Positions 11,252-21,957 of a DNA stretch of 64,000 nt are shown here, piece after piece. Location: contig JALQPE010002123.1 of the NCBI GenBank assembly GCA_030407315.1, positions 1 through 64,000 on the forward strand. The letters run 5' to 3'. Made by a program: the position numbers and the translations under genes. The DNA is from Asparagopsis taxiformis. Its lineage: Eukaryota; Rhodophyta; Florideophyceae; Bonnemaisoniales; Bonnemaisoniaceae. The notes beneath the pieces were generated by a model. That model had not been told where the DNA came from. It saw only the letters and a list, made by a program, of their open reading frames with translations, and made no database searches. The first letter of the stretch is position 1; every line of letters starts with the position of its first letter.

Positions 11252-11529
11252 GCCGCCACCGCCGCCACCCAAAGGTCCAGAACAGCATTTTCCATGACGT
11301 CGCCCGAACCAAACGCGTTTGATACAGTCGCATGTCCGGCCACCCGGACAATCTCTTGCCAGTAACGAGGCGATGTGCGGCAAGGACCCACGCACCCCCT
11401 GACACGCTCTGATGTCGGTATGTGATCCGGGTTGACGCGGACAGAGGTTTCCACAGCACTCCCGCTTCCGATCGGTGCGGAGGAAAGTGCCAGAAGGAGG
11501 CCGATTACCAATATGCAGGAAGATACCAT
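11192..11529 (-). pseudogene. Secreted cysteine-rich protein, frameshifted (duplication A copy 1)
   Basis: Starts with a clear signal peptide (MVSSCILVIGLLLALSSAPI), almost identical to the 31-kb paralogue. The N-terminal mature part has CVGPC in the start frame. The remaining cysteines (DCPGGRTCDC and GKCCSG) lie in another frame and end in a long Gly run and NNIK-stop, so a one-base deletion in the TGGCAAGAG stretch explains the break. The start frame itself stays open for 168 codons but loses the cysteines and turns into poly-Ala over the GCC repeat. Cysteine spacing otherwise follows the paralogue. Likely secreted; function unknown. Confidence 0.65.
11208..11269. repeat. GCC/ACC trinucleotide microsatellite
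   Basis: About 20 GCC-type triplets inside the 3' part of the secreted-protein gene. They are absent from the 31-kb paralogue, so the expansion is specific to this copy. They encode poly-Gly or poly-Ala depending on frame. Confidence 0.95.
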
Positions 11530-11606
11530 GATGCGAATGTCTTGTGTGAAAATGTGGCGATGTTGCTCTGCGTGATGGCTGCTATCTCTCCAACGGTTTG
11601 ATGCTG

Positions 11607-11614
11607 TTTTTATA
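11607..11614 (-). promoter_or_regulatory. TATA box of the 11.5-kb secreted-protein gene
   Basis: TATAAAAA on the minus strand, about 80 bases before the ATG at 11529. The same motif at the same distance is kept in the 31-kb paralogue. Confidence 0.65.
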
Positions 11615-12430
11615 CCATTTTGAATCGCGCGCTGGGTGTCGCGTTTGATGCTGTTGAACAGAGCCTGTTTTCGCCATCATGACGAAGATGTTTCTACGTA
11701 TAGAGTTTGGTGCTGCTGCAATGACGCGTGGATTATCTGCTATGAGCTGCATAGTCGGGAAAGTCTGGGAGTCTTTTCTCCCTGGTGTTTGGTATTCTGC
11801 TATATGCACACAATGGTTTCGGGGCTTGGTATAACATCTAGCCGAGGAGACACACTTCTCTCGAATGAAGGTCTATAATTTAAAATGTGGTCGTGTGGCC
11901 TGATATAGTTTATAGAATTTGCACTGCACAGTGCAAAGGTGAAGCAGACCGGTTTTTAAATCGCGTGTTGAGTGTCGCCTTTGATGATAGCAAACAGCGT
12001 TTATTTCCAACACCTCTATTGGGACATCTCTACGAATTGCGACGCACTTGACGCAAAAATGACGTACAAAACGTCTGCACGCGCCCGTGCAGCCGGCTGC
12101 ATCGGCGGGAAAAAGTCGGTGACAGTTATTTTCTCTCTGGTGTTCGATATACCTTCCCTGCGTAGATCATGGTACGTAGCTTGGCATATCAACAGGCGCA
12201 TCTGTCCCCCATGCAGTAATCATCTTGCCGCATGGCATGCCTCTGGCTATTGGCTATCGTCATCGCGGTGAGATGATTCAGTAGTTTGTGGTCTCTTGCA
12301 TCGAGCTACGCTGTCTCGCGCTTGATGATGTTTATTGGGAAACTAATTTCTCTGATAACGGTTGTCAATGTCTGAATTGGCACTATTGGATTGTCGTCAG
12401 AGCTTGTCCAACGCTTCCGGAACTATGGGG

Positions 12431-13018
12431 TGTCGCGAGACTTAGAACGATCTTGACGTGTAATTTGTGTCTTAGGAAGTTGCTATGATAACTCAAGAAT
12501 CCACGTTAGAGTATCTTCCAGTAATCTTCCTTTCTTCGGTCTGCGTTATTTCAGGACAATCAATAATTGGCCGGAGTAATCGCCTGACTTCAGTGGCTCC
12601 CTTCTTGTTATTTCAGAGCGTTATACTCGGAGTAATCAACGATGGTAGACCTTCACACTATGCACCAATTACTGGGACGTTCCGTCCAGAGCAAGTGGGC
12701 GCAAGAATGGCTGTGTAACAAAGTACAATTGTTTTTGGTTGTGTCTTGCTTTTGTATATCCTTGATACCTTCTCAACAATAGCTACTAGCTATATATAGT
12801 ACATCTATCTGCTTATATACTACTACGTTCTGTGCTGCGACAGACTCTCGTAAATACTCTCCTGTGATTATTACGCTTGTGATAAATAGTATTTCATGTC
12901 ATACTCGATATCATGTTACGTGTCAGCAGGAGTAAAGCATAGAGTCCGGATTGAAACTAAAAATCACATTTGTCAGTATTGCGTGTATCTACACATGTTA
13001 GTATTGCGTGTATCTACA
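12431..13018 (-). repeat. 3' LTR of the outer Copia element
   Basis: 588 bases, TGTCGCGAG to TATCTACA, nearly identical to 23513-24099. Downstream LTR relative to minus-strand transcription. It ends with a short direct repeat (TTAGTATTGCGTGTATCTACA-type unit, two copies). Confidence 0.95.
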
Positions 13019-13052
13019 CACGAGCATTTTCTCTGATTGACAAATGTGTCTG

Positions 13053-13974
13053 TCATTCCATTTCTGCCCATCCTGTTGGAGTAAATTCAATTCTGTTCTC
13101 ACGCAATAGAATCTTCAAAGGATGGTCGTCTTTGAGTATGTTAGACTTGGTGAGACCATCTGCAGGATTTTGTTGTCCCGGAATCCACCCAATTGTTCTT
13201 ATTTCCTTGTTCATATGGGCTTGACGGATAGCTGCAATGTCGATTTTCAATCTCTTTTCAAGAGTCGCTGAGTTCTTAGCCACACAATTAAAAGTTGTAC
13301 GCGAATCGACATAAGCATCAATGGTTTTTCCCGATTAAGTATCTCTTGTATCGTGTGTTTTGCAATATATGCTTCATCATAACCCTGCACCAGAGAGAGT
13401 ACCTCTGCTGCCATAACAGAACGCGTAACTCTTCGGCACTTCTTACTCCCATAATGAACGATGTTCGCAGATTTGTGCTTGTCCATCAATACGATTAGAA
13501 AACCAGTTTGTGACGAGAGGTCATTATTTCCAAACGAAGAATCGGTGAACAAGACCAAATGAATGGATTCCAAGTCTTGTGGAATGAATCGTATTCCATC
13601 TTGGCTGGTATTATTGCAATAACGTATTAGTTTCTTGAGCATATTCTCGGATTTAGAGGTCTCAGTTTCGAGACATGCGGACAGAAGTTGAGTAGGACTG
13701 GCCAAGTCTGGTCTGCATGTGGTAGCAATATACTGTATTTTGGCTCGAGCGCTTATTGATTCATCTTTTGAAGTAGGAACGGACATGGAAGTTAGTTTCT
13801 GAGCTTGGCTTAATAAATAAGTTCCTTGTCTTTCGCGTGTTATTGTAGATCCGTTAAAATCACAACATTCTCCAAGTTTTAAGCACTTTCTCGGTTTCGT
13901 CTTAAACTTAGACGATTCTCTTTCCTCTTCATCTAGGAATTTATCGTCACCGAGTCCAAAAGTATCATCCACTT
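13053..13974 (-). pseudogene. Outer Copia RT C-terminus and RNase H, frameshifted
   Basis: Continues the RT from the far side of the nested element: the catalytic VDD box (VDDTFGLG) is followed by thumb-type sequence, RPDLASPTQLLSA, and RNase H motifs (LFTDSSFG, SQTGFLIV, VMAAEVLSL). The RNase H end (GWIPGQQNPADGLTKS) is in another frame. The change lies near 13325, where the third motif VDSRTTFNCVAKN reads only in the downstream frame. No functional RT/RNase H can be made from this copy. Confidence 0.88.
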
Positions 13975-14392
13975 TGTGACAACTCGTGATGGCCGAGCCG
14001 GATCTGTGGCAGTATCTGGTGAAGTGTGCCGAGGAAAGGGAGATGGAAAGTACACGAGATTGGTAATGGCGATGTCGCTCTGCCTTTTTTTCCCTAGTGG
14101 ACCAGGAGAGGATGCCTTTATAGAGTCGAGACCACAAGGCAACTTTGCAGCTATGCTACCGTTGCTGTTAGACTGTCTTGTGGGTAGTGCAACCCAGAAG
14201 ATAATATTTGTCTATGGTGTGTATCCTTCATTCAGCATGGGCCCATTATTACTTGTCCTTCATCAATGCAGGCTAGTAAGGTATGGGTAGCTACAGTGCC
14301 GGTATCAGTATCGCCTGGGTAGCGCAACGTCAGCCAATAGAAGACGGACCAATATCCTAGTCTGGATTAGCCAGCTCTAGTAAGGCGTTACA
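13975..14392 (-). repeat. 3' LTR of the nested Gypsy element
   Basis: 418 bases matching 19217-19634. A G-rich tract (CAGGGGCAC on the minus strand) just inside it may be the polypurine tract. Confidence 0.95.
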
Positions 14393-14448
14393 GTGCCCCT
14401 GAGTGTGCTTACAGTGCAGGAAGTACACTCATAGAGGTTGACACTGGG

Positions 14449-15246
14449 CTAGAGCGGCGTTTTCAGTGTACTTGATCCGGGTGTATTGAGAAACTCTCTG
14501 AGCATTGTAGGTATGTCTTCGTGGACACGCTGCAATGGTTCCCATGTGAGGTTGAACTCGTCGGGAAGACCTTCCCATTCGACCTGAATAGAGATATTTC
14601 CATTTTTGGAACGAATATCCCGCAATGAATGCACATCCTGATATTTCGACTCGGAGTGCTCAGCAGCGCGAAGTAATCTTTGGTCGATTTCAACACCATC
14701 CATGTCTGCTCTGTATAAGAGCAGCCTTTTTGAATGAACTGTCTCGCGTGTAGCGTTCAGTATATTTTCTACGTCGTAGACGAGGGGTGAAACGACTCTG
14801 ACAATGCGCCTCGGTCCCATCCACATAATTTTGAGCTTGTGCCCTTTCATTACTGACCGCCTGACTAGCACAAAGTCACCAACAGTCAAATTGACTGGTG
14901 GTACATTAGTTTTGCGATTGTGCGCATCTATGTGTCGCTTCCGCTCTGCATTACATCTCGAAAACACATCTTTGTGCATACCCTGAAGCGCTTCTTGTGT
15001 TTTGCGGAGGTTGATCACGTGCTGTGTTCGAGCCATACTAAGTGGTGAGACGTTGCGGAAGCGGGCGAATGGAAGAGCGTGTAAGAGAGGATGCGTTGGG
15101 CGGTGCCCCGTGAATACCTCTAAGGGTGTGCGAAAGACGGATGGAACCTTCGGGTCGCGTGGGCCAAGTCTTTGGAGTGGGGCGTGATTGAGCACGCTTT
15201 GGATGCCTCTATTGCCGAGGGCCAGTCCTGTGGTGCTAGTTTCCAC
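14449..15246 (-). CDS. Gypsy integrase C-terminus with chromodomain
   Basis: Continues the integrase: after a frame change near 15190 the reading LNHAPLQRLG, VFTGHRP, the GPY/F-like part (GDFVLVRR, MWMGPRRIVRV) and a chromodomain (IQVEWEGLPDEFNLTWEP, about residues 218-255) follow. Chromodomains of chromoviruses bind modified histones and steer integration (family knowledge). The 127-base overlap with the upstream pol frame has a natural join at SAIEASK/SVLNHAP. A single indel is more likely than a programmed shift. Confidence 0.85.
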   Translation of the reverse strand: METSTTGLALGNRGIQSVLNHAPLQRLGPRDPKVPSVFRTPLEVFTGHRPTHPLLHALPFARFRNVSPLSMARTQHVINLRKTQEALQGMHKDVFSRCNAERKRHIDAHNRKTNVPPVNLTVGDFVLVRRSVMKGHKLKIMWMGPRRIVRVVSPLVYDVENILNATRETVHSKRLLLYRADMDGVEIDQRLLRAAEHSESKYQDVHSLRDIRSKNGNISIQVEWEGLPDEFNLTWEPLQRVHEDIPTMLREFLNTPGSSTLKTPL

Positions 15247-17468
15247 TCACTGCAGAGTGCTTTGCATGCTCGCAAGACTTCTCGGCACACACGCTCAACA
15301 GTACCATTAGACCATGGGCTGTAAGCAGTGGTGAAGTGGTGTTTGACGCGAAATTCGGAAACCAAAGACTGTAAGAGCTGGTTCCGAAAGTGTGATCCTT
15401 GGTCGCTCACTATCCAATTCATTGCACCGAAAGACGCTATCCAAGTAGTCAAAGCGTTGGCAGCTTCGTCGCTGGTAGCACTCTCTGTAGGAAACAGCCA
15501 AACATATGATGAAAGATCATCACGCAATATCAGAACGTAATAGAGGTTGTTTGCACCCTTACCCATGTAGAGGTAGTCAAGGTGCACGACGTCATTAGGG
15601 TGTGAGCCGTGGAGAGCATTTGCGAGAGGGCGAGGAATCATCTCTCCTGTACGAGATACAATGCAATGTAAGCATCCTTTCACCATCTTTTCCACATCTC
15701 TCCTCATACCATTCCACAAAAATTCTGCTGATAGGGTGCTCATAGTGGCAGCCAAGCCTCTATGCCCCATGATTCCACAATGAGATATAACAATCAGTTT
15801 GAGCTGTAGTTCGAGATCGTCATCTGGAATCCATATTCGGCCTTCCACTACCCACAAGGCATTGTCAGGGTCTTCAGTGCTATTGGATGGTCTCTGAGAG
15901 AAAGATTTCTTCTGTGCGTCCCGTAGTGTCTGCATTTCAGGCCAGGAAATCTCGTCACTAGAAGGAATGAGAGTACAACTGGACTCTAGCAAGGAGCAGA
16001 TTTTCTGTAATGATTTAGATCCTCTTCTATGACCACGGGCCCATCGTGTTAGAATATCGGCAAATATATTTGATTTTCCATCCACGTGTTCAATGACGTA
16101 TGAGAATCGCGACAAGTAAAGTGCCCATCGCTGTACTTTTGACACTATGTGTCTGCCCAATGCGGGCTCAAGTGACAGCGGAGCGAAAACGAATAGTAAA
16201 TTCCGATGATCAGTGAAGATTCGGACCTTTTCCGCAGATAGGAAGATATAGTCCAGTTTTGCAAATGTCTGGAATATTGCAAAACCCTCTTTTTCAAATG
16301 TACTCCAGCCGAGTTGCGGACCCTTGAATTCTGCGCTCAAAAAAGCAAGGGGTTCGTGCTGTTGTCGCTCAGATGGAAGAGAAAGGTCTTCGGGGGGTGT
16401 TTGGGTGACTACGCCAGACCAGAATCGGTCTGATGCATCCGTATGGACGCAAATGCACATATCTGACTTGGGATAAGATAATGTAACAGCATTGCGCAAG
16501 GTGTCTTGCAGTTGGTAGAAGGCTTCCGTATGTATTGTGCCCCAAGACAGCTTGCTCAATTCCATCCTCTTGATCGACTTTTTAGTTCGCTTACCAGACG
16601 CATTATACGCCTTTTCCAAAATGTCATTTAGAGGTGCAACGCGAAGTGCGAATTGTGGAATACAATTAGACATCCATCGGCAGCAATATATAAATTCTCC
16701 TAGCTCATCGGCCTTGAGAGGTAGAGACATATTCTGTAGTCCTTGAATTCGAGAAGGGTCCATACGGTATCCCTCGCTAGATATGATGCGCCCGCACCAC
16801 CTGAGCCTCTTTGAAAATAGAACAGACTTAGTTGCCGAGAGAAATAAACGATGTTCTTGGCATATTTTGAAGAATTGTTCAAGTAAAATAAGTATCTTAT
16901 CCTCGTTTTGCGCATGCAGGTTGAAATCGTCCAACCACGCTTTCAGGTTATCGCGGAGGGAAGAAAATAGCGGCTCAACAGTACTCTGAAAATAGGATGT
17001 TGCGTTAGCCAGTCCTGGTAGTACCCTTTTTGACGCTATAACCGCTTTTGGCGTGACAATACCGCAGGCAGAGTACGATTCGGGGTCTAATGGAAGCTGC
17101 CAGTAGGCGGATACAAAATCCAAACTGGCAAAGCAACAGCTTCCTGCGAAGTCTAGGATCTCCGAATCGAGATGTGGCATGGGCCAGGATTCTTTGATAG
17201 TTGCGGCATTGACAGGCCTCAGATCAATAGCCATTCTGTACTTCGATCTGGAGCCCTGTTTTGGAACAATTAGAGGAGCAGCTTGCCACGGTGCAGTTGG
17301 TAATGGAATAGCGAAATCCATCTCCAATAGTTTTTCAGCATACTGTTCCATAAACGCTCTCTGCTCTGGAGAATACCTGCGGGCTTTGACACGCACAGGA
17401 CTGCATCCAGGCTTTAGGCGCACCTTCATTGGAGTGACAGCGGCTGGTAAGGTTTTGCCCAGCCGCAC
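15120..17468 (-). CDS. Gypsy pol: RT, RNase H, integrase catalytic core
   Basis: A 782-codon frame. RT motifs: YRMAIDLRPVNA, FASLDFVSAYWQ, and the position of the YxDD box reads AWLDDFNLHA. RNase H: CVHTDASDRFW, FEKEGFAIF, IFTDHRNLL, YVIEHVDGKSNIFADILTR. Integrase: HHCC zinc finger (HCGIMGHRG and CLHCIVS) and DD-E core (HLDYLYMG, VSDQGSHF, SPWSNGTVERV). The start ATG is not a real initiation site: the frame overlaps gag-protease by 43 bases in the -1 frame, around GGGCAAAACCTTACC. No canonical XXXYYYZ heptamer is visible. The frame breaks near 15190. Confidence 0.92.
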   Translation of the reverse strand: MRLGKTLPAAVTPMKVRLKPGCSPVRVKARRYSPEQRAFMEQYAEKLLEMDFAIPLPTAPWQAAPLIVPKQGSRSKYRMAIDLRPVNAATIKESWPMPHLDSEILDFAGSCCFASLDFVSAYWQLPLDPESYSACGIVTPKAVIASKRVLPGLANATSYFQSTVEPLFSSLRDNLKAWLDDFNLHAQNEDKILILLEQFFKICQEHRLFLSATKSVLFSKRLRWCGRIISSEGYRMDPSRIQGLQNMSLPLKADELGEFIYCCRWMSNCIPQFALRVAPLNDILEKAYNASGKRTKKSIKRMELSKLSWGTIHTEAFYQLQDTLRNAVTLSYPKSDMCICVHTDASDRFWSGVVTQTPPEDLSLPSERQQHEPLAFLSAEFKGPQLGWSTFEKEGFAIFQTFAKLDYIFLSAEKVRIFTDHRNLLFVFAPLSLEPALGRHIVSKVQRWALYLSRFSYVIEHVDGKSNIFADILTRWARGHRRGSKSLQKICSLLESSCTLIPSSDEISWPEMQTLRDAQKKSFSQRPSNSTEDPDNALWVVEGRIWIPDDDLELQLKLIVISHCGIMGHRGLAATMSTLSAEFLWNGMRRDVEKMVKGCLHCIVSRTGEMIPRPLANALHGSHPNDVVHLDYLYMGKGANNLYYVLILRDDLSSYVWLFPTESATSDEAANALTTWIASFGAMNWIVSDQGSHFRNQLLQSLVSEFRVKHHFTTAYSPWSNGTVERVCREVLRACKALCSEWKLAPQDWPSAIEASKACSITPHSKDLAHATRRFHPSFAHP

Positions 17469-19156
17469 TCGAAAACCGATTTATATTTGTCGAGAAGTTT
17501 CTTCAATATCGCACAACTGCTTTCCGACATTCCATTTTCACGCGCGTTTTGCAGCCTTTCTCCCAGAGCTTTAGACAATTCTCCGGGTAAGTCTTCGCCT
17601 AAGTCGATGTATACATCAGAATCCTCCAGGTTGTCCTCTTGAGATCCACCAGCTGCATGATATGTACTGCCGAACTCGTATTCATGCTTCTGTAACAGAC
17701 TACACATGGACCCTTGGCGATTTTCGTCACCGCCATGCGAGCCTATCAGGCCTGGTACATCCACCACTCCATTGAATTTGTCACTTGCCGCAGCTAATAG
17801 TACTCTGTTGTCTAGACCGAGGCTTTTCAATACATGTCGACTTATGATGACATTGCTCATTGGTTGGTCGCTTACCAACCAGGACACATCACGCAGTAGA
17901 AGATTGGTACCGTGTCGGATGCGTAGCAGTACATCTGCGGATATTTTACGGCGGCAGCTAAGAGCTGGTGCGGCTTTGTCGACGGTTTCGTACAATTTTG
18001 CTTGTTTTAAGCTCTCAACCTTGAGTTTTGGATCTGCCTTGAGCAGATTTTGCAGTACTTCTGATGATATGACACATGCGTCTGAACCTTGGTCAGCCAG
18101 AACCGTGGTTTCCACGGCGCCATTATAGAACGATGCAGAAAATAGAGAGGAGTTGTCGAGGGATAGCTGCCGAGCAGAAGACAACTGTCCCACATGCCCC
18201 CCAGATTTTCTCATCTTCTTTGAAGCACGGTACTCGGCTATTAGCTTCTTCTTTTCAGGCTCTGTAGTGTTTTTGCAGTCCAACAAGAAGTGCTTTTCGG
18301 AACAGCTTGGGTTAAGGCAGCTCGGTTTATCGCGCTTTTTGTTTGGTGCAGGAGGAGGAGGTCTGTCCAGATACGGCTTCGCTGTTGGAGTGCTAGACCT
18401 ATGTCTCGAGCTATTTCGCTTTCCCCTTCCGTGATAACGGCTTTTGGATGCAGTTGGAATCGGGTCACCGTCAGAATCCCCGTTGGCCTGCATTGACGCA
18501 TTTGCAGCGTCATGACGATCTAGAGCAGCCGCTTCTTTGGCTGTCTCTCTGAGGAATGACTGGTAGTCATTTCGGAATACTTCTTTGCGGAGTTTGAATG
18601 TCAGAGACATTCTCTTACGGAGGCCTGGATGCGTAATCCTTTTCAAGATATGGCCAACAGCTAGTTCGGGCTGAGTATTAATAAAGTTTGCGTACCCGAG
18701 GGCTTGTAAACGCTGAGAGTAACGCAGTCCTAATTGCCATACTTGAAGCTCTAATGATCTTTCCGATCGATCCATATACAGTCCTGACAATCCATGCTCA
18801 ATTTGAGCTAAGTCGTAGTCTTCAGGCTTAATTTCCGCTCTCTGCGCCACACATTCTTTCAGTTGCTCCTCTGTAATGTCGTCCGAGCATGCAGCACTGA
18901 CCCATTGCGCAGTGACAAAAAGGTCTAGGATAGACTTATCGATAGAATTCCTGTACGACGTAGCCGGTATTGTGATTCCCTGTTCCTTCGATTTTTCTTG
19001 AACTCGACGTTCATAGATTGTGCGTTTCTGTTCGAACAAAACGAAATCTTCCGTTGAGATTCCAGTAAGACGAGGTGCTTCGAGGGTTTCCACAATCGTT
19101 TGCGGAATTCGCGAGGTGTCATGCGACTCTGTTGCGTCTTTTCCACGTTTTGGCAT
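17426..19156 (-). CDS. Gypsy gag-protease
   Basis: A 576-codon frame starting 60 bases inside the 5' LTR boundary. The N-terminal half is gag-like and charged. A zinc-knuckle-like CLNPSCSEKHFLLDC lies near residue 285. An aspartic protease follows, but its usual D-S/T-G reads VLADQGSDACVIS, so the catalytic triplet is DQG: either a degenerate active site or a variant. The tail (LLDKYKSVFECGWAK) leads directly into the pol frame. Confidence 0.85.
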   Translation of the reverse strand: MPKRGKDATESHDTSRIPQTIVETLEAPRLTGISTEDFVLFEQKRTIYERRVQEKSKEQGITIPATSYRNSIDKSILDLFVTAQWVSAACSDDITEEQLKECVAQRAEIKPEDYDLAQIEHGLSGLYMDRSERSLELQVWQLGLRYSQRLQALGYANFINTQPELAVGHILKRITHPGLRKRMSLTFKLRKEVFRNDYQSFLRETAKEAAALDRHDAANASMQANGDSDGDPIPTASKSRYHGRGKRNSSRHRSSTPTAKPYLDRPPPPAPNKKRDKPSCLNPSCSEKHFLLDCKNTTEPEKKKLIAEYRASKKMRKSGGHVGQLSSARQLSLDNSSLFSASFYNGAVETTVLADQGSDACVISSEVLQNLLKADPKLKVESLKQAKLYETVDKAAPALSCRRKISADVLLRIRHGTNLLLRDVSWLVSDQPMSNVIISRHVLKSLGLDNRVLLAAASDKFNGVVDVPGLIGSHGGDENRQGSMCSLLQKHEYEFGSTYHAAGGSQEDNLEDSDVYIDLGEDLPGELSKALGERLQNARENGMSESSCAILKKLLDKYKSVFECGWAKPYQPLSLQ

Positions 19157-19216
19157 CGTCAGATGTCGCCTTCAGAGCAGCCAAGACCAGCACAAGCTTT
19201 TCCGAAAAGTAATTAC

Positions 19217-19634
19217 TGTGACAACTCGTGATGGCCGAGCCGGATCTGTGGCAGTATCTGGTGAAGTGTGCCGAGGAAAGGGAGATGGAAAGTACACGAG
19301 ATTGGTAATGGCGATGTCGCTCTGCCTTTTTTTCCCTAGTGGACCAGGAGAGGATGCCTTTATAGAGTCGAGACCACAAGGCAACTTTGCAGCTATGCTA
19401 CCGTTGCTGTTAGACTGTCTTGTGGGTAGTGCAACCCAGAAGATAATATTTGTCTATGGTGTGTATCCTTCATTCAGCATGGGCCCATTATTACTTGTCC
19501 TTCATCAATGCAGGCTAGTAAGGTATGGGTAGCTACAGTGCCGGTATCAGTATCGCCTGGGTAGCGCAACGTCAGCCAATAGAAGACGGACCAATATCCT
19601 AGTCTGGATTAGCCAGCTCTAGTAAGGCGTTACA
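19217..19634 (-). repeat. 5' LTR of the nested Gypsy element
   Basis: 418 bases matching 13975-14392. The primer-binding region downstream (GTAATTACTTTTCGG on the minus strand) is not assigned to a tRNA. Confidence 0.95.
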
Positions 19635-19638
19635 ACTT

Positions 19639-20935
19639 GTAGAATGGTAAGATCAGGGGCTTTTGAATGTGAGGTCGTGTGCGTGCGGTAGAGGATACAG
19701 TTGTCCGCTTTGCACATATTCATGTCCAATCGTTGTATATGATGATCTCGATAAGTAATATACCAATGTAATCCCGATTCAGGAATCCCATATAGAGGCT
19801 TAACTGCCAAGAGTACTTTGTCGGAAGGAATTTGCATCTCTGACGGTGGTTTTAAGTACACTTTCCGCAGAAGTCTGTCACGGCTCTGAATATAGGCCTG
19901 AGTTACATCTCGAGTATAAGGTTTTTGCTCGGGGAATAGGGCTGCCATGCATAGTGCCAGGCGTTGGCCGAATCTAGAAATAGTCGGTGCTTTTGTTGGT
20001 ATGCACCTGCTCTCATGGTCACGATAGTTCTGTGCGACCAGTCGTGATTTTGCGGTGAATTTTCCATCGCTACGTTTCTTCATTGTGTCCACCCATCGCA
20101 TTCCATATATTCGCTTTCCTCGTGGTACTGTGGATCTTGGTACAACTTTAAACACACCTTGTTGCAGTAAACCATCAATTTCTTTCTGTCGTGACGCCGA
20201 GAAATCCTTCATCTCTACAACAAAACCAAGATCTCCTTTGAAATTTCCGCTTCGATACTCATCGTTCTCGTCCGTTGTGAAGCAATTTCTGTTGTCAGTG
20301 CATTGCAAAATTACATCATCCATGGAGTTGTCTGGTTTGACAACATGTGTGCGGAATATCTTCCTACCATTTGGAAGCTGTACAACCACTGTTTCTCCTT
20401 CGATTGACACAAATTTGAATGGTCCTTCCCACTTGTTCGTCTTTGCCCTATATACCCGAACTGGAGCTCCGTAGTGTAAGCGTTCTAATTTGTTGTTCTC
20501 CTTCCCGAACGGCCCTCGATACTTTTCTGCAAATTTTAATCTCCGGGTTGCTTGTTCTTTCTGAACGTCCTTCATAGCCTCGTCAATTGCTTTGGCACGT
20601 TCTATATGCTGTGGGGCGGGAGTATTTCTCGCAGGTTTTGGCAAAGCTCCGAACACGCACAATGTTGGACATAATCCCTCTGGTCCGACTGTGCTATTCA
20701 CACAGTGAAGCGCCATCTGTAGTATGTCTTGCGGCTGATCTTTAGGAAGGGCCAATTTTAGCTTGAGAAATGCTCTGCGGAGTGGAGCATGATAGCGTTC
20801 GACATGTGTCATTGATGAAGGATTCTCAACTGGACTAGTAAGTAGTTGTATTCCAGAGACTTCGGCAGATCCTTTAAACTCACGGGATATGAATTGGGAT
20901 CCTTGATCAATTCGTAGATAGTCTGGAGGCCCCAT
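19639..20935 (-). pseudogene. Outer Copia integrase end and RT N-terminal half
   Basis: Contains the rest of the integrase (DYLRIDQGSQF with the second Asp; MTHVERYHAPLRR with the catalytic Glu), an SH3-like segment (GAPVRVYRAKTNKWEGPF) and the RT fingers/palm (GKRIYGMRWVDTMKK, SRLVAQNYRDHE, RDVTQAYIQS, KPLYGIPESGLHW). The frame runs into the nested Gypsy element immediately before the VDD catalytic box. Upstream it is separated from the protease-integrase frame by a one-base deletion near 21014. Confidence 0.9.
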
Positions 20936-20994
20936 ATAAACATTAGACCATATTCGGATAAATGCATTCCATACATGCTCTGAAGATACATTCC

Positions 20995-21942
20995 TTAAGA
21001 ATGTGGCAGCTGAAAATGTGTGGCCTCATCAACAACATGTAGAATAGGTTTGTTGTCTATGTACATGATGTCAGCAGCGACAATACTGTTAAACCTGCCA
21101 TCTTCACTACCAACAGTCAGTTTAAACCTTTTAGGTTTTGTGGCCAGCTCAGTACATACTCGACATCTCTCAGTCAAGGTTTGGATAGCATCGCGTACAT
21201 CTGTATGACATTCATCCTTTCTTGCTCGTTTCAATAGATTATAAAGAGCACTCACAGAAGGATGACCGAACGCGCGATGGAGCTTCTTCAATTCGTCATA
21301 TGTAAACAGTGCAATGTCTGGCGTCCATTCATAGACTAGAAGATCATTCTTGACTGCTAAGGGTATAGCTGTTCCCTTGTAGAGCAGGCAATCGCGTTGG
21401 ACACTCAAGTCTATCCCAGTATTCTTGAGATCTCGTCTACTCAATAGGGATTTGCAATCCTCACGCAAGATGTGAAATACAATGTCACATGTTAAGCCAA
21501 ATTCTGGAAATGGGATTGCGATGGATGTAGTACCAATAGTCTTGAGTTTGCTACCAAGACCATGTATATTTCTTCCATCCGATTGAATGTCTGCAACAAT
21601 TCCAAATTCCCGACAGTATGACCTGTACTGGTTAAGACTCATAATGCTTAGTCTGTTTGCACCAGTGTCAATGACTATCCCATTGAACTCAGAATGTCTT
21701 TCAGTACTGACGAGTGCAGTTTCCATCCTATCCATCTCATCCTTCAAATTAGTAAGGAATCCACAACTATGTAGGTATACCTTGTTTGCCAAGTGTGCCT
21801 CCAATTCAACGTTTAGATCCTTAATCTCATCCACATGTAACCCAGAGTTGTATTCTGATGAATCTGCATGATCTTCGTCATAATCCAAACTACTATCATC
21901 TTCGTTTGCCATCAAAACGTTGAAAACATCCTCAATTGCCAC
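20995..21942 (-). pseudogene. Outer Copia protease and integrase N-terminus
   Basis: A 315-codon frame with the protease motif IDTGANRLS, a GAG-pre-integrase HHCC finger (LHRAFGHPS and CRVCTELA) and the first integrase Asp (VAADIMYID), ending at EATHF. The natural continuation (AATFLRNVS) is in another frame, so one T is missing near 21014. It lies in the same frame as gag, separated only by a TGA. Confidence 0.9.
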
Positions 21943-21957
21943 GAATGCTTTCTCGCC

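Larger units (their letters stand above)
13975..19634 (-). mobile_element. Chromodomain Gypsy (chromovirus-type) element, nested
   Basis: Two 418-base LTRs (13975-14392 and 19217-19634), TGTGACAAC to GCGTTACA, enclose gag-protease, RT-RNase H-integrase and a chromodomain on the minus strand. A 4-base target duplication ACTT flanks it (13971-13974 and 19635-19638). RT precedes integrase, as in Ty3/gypsy. It sits inside the RT gene of the outer Copia element, so it is the younger insertion. The LTRs look identical by eye. Confidence 0.95.

Noticed and set aside
11205..11459. Poly-Arg/Trp or poly-Gly protein over the GCC repeat
   Set aside because: A by-product of microsatellite expansion; the paralogue has no such tract.
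12981..13018. Short direct repeat at the LTR end as a CRISPR-like or satellite array
   Set aside because: Only two units of about 21 bases, inside an LTR, present in both LTR copies.
13933..14290. ORFs crossing the 13975 LTR boundary, repeated at 19020-19532
   Set aside because: They are LTR sequence read through into neighbours; both copies share only the LTR part.
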